NCBI GenBank assembly: GCA_030068145.1
Contig: JAPJBO010000258.1
Location: forward strand, 62,001-126,000
DNA length: 64,000 nt
Direction of reading: 5' to 3'
From: Diplonema papillatum
Lineage: Eukaryota > Euglenozoa > Diplonemea > Diplonemida > Diplonemidae
The notes beneath the pieces are model-generated. The model was given only the letters and a program-made list of their open reading frames with translations, did not search any database and had not been told where the DNA came from. Of this stretch, positions 56,009-64,000 are shown in pieces (the stretch's first letter is position 1; the number at the start of each line of letters is the position of its first letter). The position numbers and the translations under genes are program-made.

Positions 56009-57608
56009 AATTCGAAGGAGCTGATGCGCAAAGACTTCGGAGGTGACCGCCACACAATCAGGTGGGTAAGAAAGGACACACTGATGGTGTGGTCCGCCCA
56101 AGAGTTTCCCCGGGTTTGTCCCCCCCAGTGTACTATTTGCTTTGTTGGGAGCTTGACTCCCTCACCGTCAAATTCACGGAGGGGTTGCCCTCGTCGCTCA
56201 TCTCTAAGTGGGCGTCGACGCCTAACGCCACGTTTCTTCACCCGGTTGAACAAGTTTCACCCTTTGTTGAAGGGCTGCTTCGGACTTAATCGTCAGAGAA
56301 GTATTTTTAGCACTAGCAATCTTGCGGGTTGCCCTTCAATGTATTGTGCAGGCTGTACATCAGTCATTCTCATGGCGACCGTTCAACAACACAACAACAA
56401 CAACAACAATGACCACCCTGTGGCAGCGCATACAGTCACCAAAGGTGCACTAAATCGACCAATCTTTGATGCTATGAGCGCAGGTGTCTCCAGGATATCT
56501 GTTCCCGAGGTTTTGGAAAAAAAACACGAGTTGTCAACAGGGAATAGTTGAGTTGCAGCTCTTGACAAAGATAGATGGAAAAAAGAAGGTGTTTTTATTC
56601 TTCGCTTTTTCTCACGAACGGGGGGGTCGGTCCTGCTTTTGGCTTTGTAGGTTCTCCCGACTCCCCAATTCGTGGTTAGCACAAACTCAAGAGGTCTAGT
56701 CAACTATTCCCTGCAGTATTGGCATCCTTTCAAAAAAAAAAAGGGGGGGGTCGTTGTCAAGACGCTGAGGCGCTCCCGCGAGGGATCAGGACCACAGGTG
56801 CTGCACAGGACAACTTGTGACCCCCCGAGCGACCGAGGCCTGAAAATGCCTCAAAAAGGCACAAGAGGGCACAATTATGCACCACAGACTGCCAAACACC
56901 CCCCACAAAGTCATCATGTACCGAAGAAATGCAGTTGGTTTTCAAAGATTGCCCTAAAATGCACTATAACGCGAGAAAAAGGCTGAGTGGCGAAGAACCC
57001 AGAGTTTGCCCCCCCCCCTAAGGAGCGGGAATCGCCCGTGGACTCACATGGAGAGGCCAACCTCCATGCGGGACTTGGCCAGTCCTGACGCCCCCTCCCG
57101 TAGGGGTTCCAGTGGCGAGTTGGATTCCCCTACGCACTTCGGCAACGCGCGGCTCATCCTCCCTAAAGACGAGGATGGTAACGGACCAGTCTGGGGGCCT
57201 GGCGGGGCAACCTGGCAGACTGTGGCAGAAATCCGTTTGCGGGGCTCATCTTGCTCGAGGGGGCGACACACTCCGGAAGTGACTGTTCTGCGAGCAGTCT
57301 TGGAGTGGGCCCCGGGCAAGGTTGGTGTTCCTGGGTGTTGTGGGCGCTCTTGTTCAGGTTAGGGTCCTGCTGGCGGGCTTGCCTGGCTGGAGCCTTTTTC
57401 GGGGTGGCTGGACGTCCCCCGGGGGGCGCGTTTTTTTCAAGTGTCGTGGGTTGCTCAGTCCCACGGGGGTCCAATCTCTTGTTGAGTGCCTGCGGGTTCG
57501 GATCGGATGCCGGAGCGTTTTTCGGGGTGTACGTGGGGGATCGGCGACCGCAGCAGCAATTAAGGCGCGGTCAACAGTGTCGCCATCGTGAAGGCCCCCC
57601 CGGAACAC
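56009..57608. other. No gene; small repeats
   Basis: Contains an inverted relic of R1 at about 56296-56357 (GCGGGTTGCCCTTCAATGTA), a (CAA)n microsatellite at 56386-56408 and G/C-rich stretches. Open frames at 57006-57600 (plus) lack family resemblance; one in 57251-57591 is Gly/Trp-rich and probably spurious. Confidence 0.45.
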
Positions 57609-57616
57609 CCGGACGA

Positions 57617-59340
57617 CAGGGGACTTTAAAAACCCGGTGTCCCGGTGTCAGACACCGGGAAAACCCGGTGTGTCAAAAAAAGAGGGGGAAAAAAAAAAAT
57701 CAGAATTTTTTTGGGGAAAAAAAATTTCCAGATTTCTGTTTTGTCACTGTGTAGGCTGGAAATTTTCTCGTGGAAACTACCGGCGGAAATTTCTTTCGTG
57801 GGAAGGGAAACTGGTGGTGGAAAATTTTCTCACGACAGAAAACTGATGGAAATTTTCTCGTGGAAACTACTGGCGGAAATTTCTTTTGTGGAATACTGTT
57901 GTGGTGGAAATTTTCTCTCACGACAGAAAAGTGATGGAAATTTTCTCGTGGCGGAAACCTGATGGCAATGTTCTCGTGGAAACTACTGTCGGAAATTTCT
58001 TTCGTGGGAAACTGTTGGTGTAAATTTTTCTCACGACAGAAAACTGATGGAAATTTTCTCGTGGCGGAAACTACTGACGGAAATTTCTCTCGTGACGGAA
58101 ACCGATGATGGAAATGTTCTCGTGAAAACTACTGGCGGAAATTTGTTTCGTGGGAAACTGGTGGTGGAAATTTCTCTCGTGACAGAAAACTGGTGGAAAT
58201 TTTCTCGAGGCGAAAGCTACTGGCGGAAATTTCTCTCATGGTGGAAACCTGGTGGAAATGTTCTCGTGGAAACTACTGGCGGAAATTTCTCTCATGGTGG
58301 AAACCTGGTGGAAATGTTCTCGTGGAAACTACTGGCGGAAATTTCTTTGTGGAATACTGTTGGTGGAAACTTTCTCACGACAGAAAACTGATGGAAATTT
58401 TCTCATGGCAGAAACCAGCGGCGGAAATTTCTTTCACGGGAAGCTTGGCGCAAAACTTTTCTAACAGAAATTGTTGGTGGAAATGTTTTCTAACGGAATC
58501 CATCGGTGGAAATTTCTCGTGGCATAAGTACGAAGATCGCAAAACAGTTTTCCGTGAAAGAAATTTCCGCCGGTGGTTTCTGCTATGAGAAGATTTTTTC
58601 CATCAGGTTAGCTGGCTGGCCAGAAAGGCGCCAAAAAATTTCCGCGCCTGCGGCGCAGGTATTTTGGCTGAGTATCTTTTGTAATGGGGCTACCACATTA
58701 TTTGTTCATTCTGTTCACAGTGTTCCACCGTGGCAGGCAATGCAGGGGCGTTGTGCAGGACGAAAACCTGCTGCAGCCGGTGAACAACCAACGTGTTTCC
58801 GTCCATCTGTTTAGCTGTAAGTGCGACCGTCAAAATTTCCGCGCCTGCGGCGCAGGTTTAATTGACATGTGAGCCAACCTAGTTGTGACGAGCCACCCTA
58901 CTGCCCATCTGCTTTGATCCGTAAGTGCGACCGTTTAAAAGTTTCCGCGCCTGCGGCGCAGGGCTCCTTTAAGAAACACAAAACCGCCACAAAAAGAGTT
59001 GCTGGATCGGTGTTCCGGAGTTTAACGCTGGTTCAATCGTGCACCAGAGGCGGCACACGCACGCAGAAGCCAAAAGGTGGCTCACCACCACAAAATATAT
59101 CGCTGCGCGGGCAGGTCTCCCCCCACCCGAAGCGTCAAGACAGCCTACTGTGCGGGTCGGGCTACAGTAGGGTCACCGCTGAATGCCGTGTGATTCCCCA
59201 AAACCCCGGTTTAGAGCGTAGATTTTCGTCCCCAGGCATCCCTGCTGCCCAAGTGTTGGAAAAAAAAAATGGACCTTACACCGGGTTTTTGGCTGACACC
59301 GGGTTTTCCGCTCCAACCCCCAAACTTTTAAAGACCCCTG
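57617..59340 (+). mobile_element. hAT-superfamily element with perfect 8-bp target duplication
   Basis: Termini CAGGGGACTTTAAAA and, inverted, CAGGGGTCTTTAAAA match at 14 of 15 positions. The flanks are identical 8-bp copies, ccggacga at 57609-57616 and 59341-59348. CAGGG-type ends plus an 8-bp duplication are diagnostic of hAT elements. The left end holds the hairpin CCCGGTGTCAGACACCGGG. The interior is not coding: 57760-58520 is a satellite-like repeat and 58600-59000 holds three copies of a GC hairpin (TTCCGCGCCTGCGGCGCAGG). It must be mobilised in trans. Confidence 0.85.
57760..58520. repeat. Internal tandem repeat of the hAT element
   Basis: About 16 irregular units of 40-60 bp alternate GATGGAAATTTTCTCGTGG and AAACTACTGGCGGAAATTTC. 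It accounts for nearly half of the element. Confidence 0.85.
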
Positions 59341-59469
59341 CCGGACGATCAAAAAAAAAAAATAGTCTGTCCTTAGCAAAAAAATGCAACGTACAAGCAG
59401 CCGAATTGGCTTTTGTTCGTATGGTTGCACTTTGTTCTCGGCCAAGAAGCCCTCCCGTGGTCACACGTT

Positions 59470-60740
59470 ATTGACAAAGCCGATGTGGTCTTTGCAGAAG
59501 TCGCCGAGAAGGTGAAAGCAGCTGTTGCCGTCAAGCACATTGACATCGGTGTGGACGGGGGGTGAAAAACACGGGCCTGAAGACCCTCGTCATCGTCGCT
59601 TATTCCGAACATGCAGCGTGGCCAGCTTCTACTGCACGTGGATGTCCTGCCAAAAGAAGTGCGGGGCTTTGATGCGAAGGCTGAGAACAAATAGCCGACA
59701 ACTGCATAGCGTGCAACCAATTCACACTCACCTTCATCGTCATCGACCGATGCAGCGCCAACCTGTCATGCGCATCAACGTACAAGGGTGATGGTATCGT
59801 GGTTCACTGTTCGATGTGCTGAGCTCTTTGCGGCGTTCATGAAGAACAACGGTGCACGCATGCAGCGCTGGATTCAGTTCTAACGAGAGAATGAAGCCGA
59901 AGTTGCCGCGAATGCAAAACAGTTTTTAACGTCAAGAAAGCTGAAGCCCTCATCGAGTGAAAGGATGAGCTTCCTGAAGCCGCCTTCGACACGCAACCGC
60001 AAGCTGCGAAGGATCTTCTCAAAAGCACAACCGACATGACAGACGATCAACACTTTCAACCCGGCGAGACCGCCCACCAAGCGGCAGAAAGTGGCTCGCG
60101 TGCTGCTCCGCGCACCCGGTGGCTCACACCTTTTGCACAGAAGATCTCTGCTGCCAGCGTTTCCCACAAAAGTGTAGGAGCGACAGTGTATCAGAAACGT
60201 TCACTTCCTCTGATGCCGAGACCCTCGTCACACAGCGGACGTTCATTTCCTCTGATGCCGAGACCCTCGTCACACAGCGGATATGGCTGCTGAATTTGAC
60301 GCACTTGAGCATTTCTGCAACTGGATTAGCAACAACAGCGCTGAGTACGTGGCGGGGAAGGTGAGTGTGATTGTGGCGAAGGACAAAACGTCCGTTGTAT
60401 CAAAGTGTTGGGAAAAGTACGCAAACACTCAACTCTTTGGAACACTGACTGTGTTTGCTCCGCGGTTAGTTGCTTTGGACCAATGCGAAAGGTGGTTGGG
60501 ACAACCTGCCGAAGTGCGTGAAGCATTTTTTGTTGGAGTCTGGACGGCAGAGACGGAGGAGGACTTTCAAAAGTACTGCAACTGGTCTCGGGCAGAAACG
60601 ATGGGGCGAAAGAGTCTTGACTTCTGGAACGAGCACGAAGATGCGTTTCCGAGTCTGGCTCCTGTTGCTTGAATGCTGTTGAGCATTCCCATCAGTGCCA
60701 CTGCTGTCGATCCTGTTTTTTCGTCTTTGGTGTTCGGTTT
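59470..60740 (+). pseudogene. Decayed hAT transposase
   Basis: Plus-strand frames with several stops and frameshifts. The N-terminal catalytic region shows DIGVDGG, then after a shift KNTGLKTLVIVAYSEHAAW, matching the VDGW-x-N ... motif of hAT transposases. The C-terminal part is an intact 129-codon frame (60283-60672) ending NEHEDAFPSLAPVA. After one stop it continues LLSIPISATAVDPVFSSL, which is the hAT dimerisation motif (LSIPASSAASERVFS in active relatives). It lies 130 bp outside the right end of the 57617-59340 element, so it belongs to another insertion. Confidence 0.65.
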
Positions 60741-60845
60741 GCACTTCAGGATGGAGCTGTCGTCATGAGCGTCGACAGCTAGCGAGTGTCGGCAGAGGGT
60801 GCAGTGGTCGGAGCAAGCTTGAACGTGGCAGGTCGGCGCTGAACA

Positions 60846-61285
60846 AATGAGTTGGACTTCAATACAATTTGCAGTGCAAAATTTTTATTTCCCTTCTCTG
60901 GGCCCGCTAGCAGCGACGGACCTCGCTTCGTGGTGCCAGCACGAGGGGAGAACTTGGAGATACAGAGAAAGAAGAAAAACAGAGGGTTGGATGGAGAGGA
61001 CGCAGGCGTGCGTCGGGGCCCGTGAGGAAGCACCGACCACCTTGCAAGATGAGAATACCTGCCCTGGAAAGAAGCACCCTTTTACTCGCGGGGGTAAGCA
61101 CCCTTGCGGGGGAGCTCTTCCGTGTGCCTCCATGCGGAAGGACACTGGACCTTTTAAGAAGGCCGCGAAAGTCGGCTGAGCCGGGAGCTACCGGAAAAGG
61201 TGTGTATGTGCGTATTACAACCTGGTTCGATGGCGGGATGATAAAACCTCGGGGATAAAAGACTGCGTGTTTTTCCCGTTCAAAA
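60846..61285 (+). repeat. Retroposon-tail-like repeat
   Basis: 61150-61285 is related to 17171-17430: CCGGGAGCTACCGGAAAAGG, ATAAAACCTCGGGG, GACTGCGTGTTTTTCCC, then an A10 run at 61282-61291. It may be the 3' end of one element into or beside which the following LINE lies. No coding sequence. Confidence 0.5.
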
Positions 61286-61307
61286 AAAAAACGAGGGAGA
61301 GGACGTT

Positions 61308-62258
61308 TTGGAACGGTTAGACGCGCTACTGGGGACGGATGAATTCTCGGAGCCGCGGGAAATGGTGGTGGCGACCGACGGGGGGTTCCTGGAAGACGAA
61401 TCACGCGGGTCCGCCGGGGTGTCAATTGGCACGACGTCGTTCGGCTGCATGGTGAGGGGCACGGTGACATCGAGTACGGAGACCGAGTTGGCCGCCATCT
61501 ACCTGTTAGCGACGACATTACGGCGGCGTGAAGTCGCACCCGACCGTGTCACATGGTACAGCGACAGCGAGGCCGCAATCTTGCGTGTCCGCCGCGGAGA
61601 GCCCGGCGACCCCGTCGCCAACGCAGTAGGCGAGTACGCGCAGTGCCTTCGATGGAGTAAGGGGCACGCCGACAACGCCTTCATCAACCGGGCGGACGAG
61701 GCGGCGACCCAGGCACTCCGGGACAGAGGACCGGGTCTAAGCATGGAGTTGCTCCACCTTTTAAACGGGGTGAAGTCTGTGTGCTGTCTCGTGGCTGAGG
61801 AGTTCCCGATGCTGGAGAGCCCCATCCGTTTCGTGCGGCGCGTCTGGCGTCACCGCCGCACGAAGACGGCCATGAGGAGTATCCGAGAGCTGGCATCGGC
61901 AAAGACGACAAAGGGAAGCACCCTCGGCTCCCTCGAGACCATACCCGGGGCGGCAGACCTCCTGCAGTCCATCGTGCGGCGTGCGGTAATGCCTCGAGGC
62001 ACAAAGGTCAACTGTATACGGTGCGCGGAGATGGCAACCGCCCAGCATGTACTGCTGGCAGACGACGCGACGCACAATGATGTGTCTGATATCATGGAAG
62101 CATACCCACAAGACCGACCACATCTGAGGCGACTCCTCGAAGACTTTGCGACAAGACGAAGGCCCACAATCCGCCACGTGGCCAGGCGCGTGAAAGCGCT
62201 ATGTGACGACCCGCTCGCGGCTCGTTGGTCATCCCTCGTTTTGAGATATCTCGATTAG
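61308..62258 (+). CDS. LINE ribonuclease H domain and C-terminus (5'-truncated element)
   Basis: 316 codons, open throughout. RNase HI fold: catalytic D24 (ATDGG), E60 (TETELAAIYLL), D86 (WYSDSEAAI), H120 (WSKGHAD) and D130 (NRADEA) are all present, so the domain could be active. The second half is helical with a Cys pair (NCIRCAEMATAQHVLL), as in the C-termini of protist LINEs, which degrade the RNA strand during target-primed reverse transcription. RT and endonuclease are missing upstream, and the frame is also open before the listed start. A poly(A) tail follows at 62339-62374. It is opposite in strand to the host genes. Confidence 0.72.
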   Translation: MERLDALLGTDEFSEPREMVVATDGGFLEDESRGSAGVSIGTTSFGCMVRGTVTSSTETELAAIYLLATTLRRREVAPDRVTWYSDSEAAILRVRRGEPGDPVANAVGEYAQCLRWSKGHADNAFINRADEAATQALRDRGPGLSMELLHLLNGVKSVCCLVAEEFPMLESPIRFVRRVWRHRRTKTAMRSIRELASAKTTKGSTLGSLETIPGAADLLQSIVRRAVMPRGTKVNCIRCAEMATAQHVLLADDATHNDVSDIMEAYPQDRPHLRRLLEDFATRRRPTIRHVARRVKALCDDPLAARWSSLVLRYLD

Positions 62259-62338
62259 TGCATGCTTGATTTGACAGTGAAAAAGGCGACTAGCGGAAAG
62301 GAGAAAGACAGTAAGGAGAGTGGACATTGGGCGGCCGA

Positions 62339-62374
<36 letters not shown>
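62339..62374 (+). other. Poly(A) tail of the LINE copy
   Basis: An A-run of about 35 bp, 80 bp after the RNase H ORF stop. It marks the 3' end of a retrotransposed copy; the run is long and pure, so the insertion is probably young. Confidence 0.75.
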
Positions 62375-62375
<1 letters not shown>

Positions 62376-62466
62376 GCTAACCCAAACAACTTCCGCCGGC
62401 AGAGAAACCTTGCCTAAAGAAATCAACTGCCTTCGGGTAGGCTAGTCTGACACGAGTTGTCGTCGG

Positions 62467-62590
62467 GAAAAAAAAAAAAAAAAAAGAACTCCCGTAATAA
62501 TCCACCTGATCCTGACCCAGGTTTCGGGGAGTTTCGGGGAGTTTCGGGGAGTTTCGGGTAGTTTCGGGTAGTTTCGTGGAGTTTCCCTGT
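62467..62590. repeat. A-run and 11-bp tandem repeat (GTTTCGGGGA/G)n
   Basis: A run of about 18 A at 62468-62485 is followed at 62521-62585 by six copies of AGTTTCGGGGA-type units. Confidence 0.8.
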
Positions 62591-63360
62591 TTGGGACTGG
62601 GGGTCCCCCATGCGACTACCTCGCTGGCACTTGCGACCTGTGCTGCCGGTGCTTGCCTGGCACGTGCGCAAGTAATCTCCTGCACGCCTGGCCAAATGTG
62701 CTTGTCGTGTGGCACGCTCACGACAGACTGGTGCCGATACCCCGCGGGCTTCGTTACTTCACTACCCCCGGTTCTCCTCTGTCTTCTTCTTCTCCGTGGT
62801 TCGGAAGGTTCCGTGTTCATCCCCGCCCGCGCGTGGACGGTGGCGGTGGTTGACTTCGCTGCTGCTGCGGATGCGCCGCCGTCAACCACCCAATAACTGG
62901 ATTGGAACCGTGTTCGTCGCAGCCGTAGCATACAGACCCCACTGCCCCTGGTTACGTCGGGGCTCGTGCCCTCGGCCCGTTTCTTTGCGAATACGTCTCT
63001 TCCCTCAGGAGCCGTGGGTCCTTTTGTTTATGCGCGCAGGGCGTCTGCAGTTCGGGCTTTGGGTGTTTTCTCGATCGGACACCCGACAGTACAACATGGC
63101 TGTGCCGAGCCTGTCGTTGCCTGTTCTTGCCCGCCAGTGTGCAGGCGTACACAGTCCCCTCGTTCCAGCGTAAAGAAAACGAGGAAGGAATGGTATCACC
63201 GGAAAAGGATACGCCCCACACGAGGTGGGTGTGGCTTTAGCGTATAAGCGGGGAGGCAGGCAGGGGAAGGCTTGGGGAGGGAGAGTGGTGCCCATGGCCA
63301 CAGGAGCTGAGTGCGAGCTCGTGATCACAGGTCGTAAACTACTCTAATTTACTGCAGGAG
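62591..63360. other. No gene recognised
   Basis: Mixed-composition sequence. Short frames on both strands are not supported by family resemblance. Confidence 0.4.
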
Positions 63361-63370
63361 GAGGTTTTTG

Positions 63371-64000
63371 TGATGTGTTGCGGGTCGGGTTTGCGAACTG
63401 TAGTGCACCGGGCGGTGCAAAGTGGCGGCATCTCACTTCCGCTGCACCTCCACGTCTAATCCCTTGTTCAAACATTTGTCATTGCCATCCAGTTTACGGT
63501 CCATTCTGCGGAGTCCGCATCGCCTCGTCAACGACCACTTTGACCTTCACGAACGGCATTTTCCTTTTTTGCCATGGTGGTTTGATTCGGGCGCTTACGG
63601 TGTGGATCTTGGGGTTTGTTGATTCGGGGGGTTGTGATGTGTTGTATTTGCGAAGTGTATCAGAGCACCGGACGGTGCAAAGTGGCGGTGCCTCGCTTCC
63701 CCGCCGCACCTCCAAGCCTAAATGTTTCTTCAACCATTCGTGCATCATCCAGTATACGGTACACTTTGCGGTGTCTGCATCACCTCGTCAACGACCACCT
63801 CGACCGCCACAAACGGCACTTTTTTTTGCGATGGTGATTTGGTTCGGCTCTTACAGTCTGGGTCTTGTGGATTTGTTGATGCGGGAGTTTTGTGGTACGT
63901 TGCGGGTTGGGTTTGTGGAGCGTAGCACAGCACCAGACGGTGCGAAGTGGCGGTGCCTGCTTCTCCGCTGAACCTCCAAGTCTAAACCGTTCTTCAAACA
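63371..64000. repeat. ~265-bp tandem repeat running off the window
   Basis: Units start at about 63371, 63636 and 63890 with GATGTGTTG or a variant. They share GCACCGG(A/G)CGGTGCAAAGTGGCGG, CATC(A/G)CCTCGTCAACGACCAC and a T-rich block. The third unit is cut by the window end. Confidence 0.85.

Noticed and set aside
61100-61260. Possible tRNA or SINE promoter in the retroposon tail
   Set aside because: No A-box/B-box pair or cloverleaf could be made out. I scanned by eye for TTCGA-type T-loops through the window and none formed a tRNA.

Overview
This window is nuclear DNA of a repeat-rich protist. Evidence for a eukaryote: intact alpha- and beta-tubulin genes, genes broken by GT-AG introns, an ER-membrane N-glycan processing enzyme, nuclear-type LSU rRNA fragments, LINE and hAT remnants, and very large satellite content. 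The alpha-tubulin tail (residues 433-451, [16 protein letters not shown]) and the beta-tubulin end ([16 protein letters not shown]) closely resemble the trypanosomatid and euglenid tubulins I remember, so I infer Euglenozoa. Because conventional cis introns are abundant, a diplonemid- or euglenid-like genome fits better than a kinetoplastid. This placement is an inference from memory.

Layout. At 0.4-1.4 kb there are degenerate tandem copies of an LSU rRNA segment. From 3.4 to 18.9 kb, on the minus strand, lies one large gene of unknown function (here 'gene 1'), in three recognisable exons: 18933-18055, 13501-8690 and about 5640-3463. They join in frame at plausible splice sites. From 19 to 27 kb there are four satellite arrays (38 bp, 11 bp, about 50 bp, 149 bp) with LINE debris between them. 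From 42.68 to 29.68 kb, also minus, lies a complete five-exon gene for mannosyl-oligosaccharide glucosidase (glucosidase I, GH63). I traced all four splice junctions by phase and by family conservation. A separate minus-strand ORF with a USP-type deubiquitinase domain sits inside its third intron. From 43.8 to 56 kb lie two identical beta-tubulin genes and one alpha-tubulin gene, all minus. Between them are a LINE reverse-transcriptase fragment, a short hAT-like element and a frameshifted tyrosine-recombinase retroelement. From 56 to 64 kb there is a hAT-type element with a perfect 8-bp target-site duplication, a decayed hAT transposase, the RNase H end of a LINE and a 265-bp tandem repeat.

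The most unusual feature is that the edges of coding exons are themselves amplified. Both ends of exon B and the 3' end of exon C in gene 1, and exon 2 (both ends) and exon 5 (3' end) in the glucosidase gene, have two to seven tandem partial copies that extend outward into the adjoining intron or 3' flank. Many copies keep the splice acceptor or donor. All recognisable host genes lie on the minus strand over about 53 kb, which would fit a unidirectional gene cluster.

No tRNA, CRISPR array, bacterial operon or confident promoter was seen.
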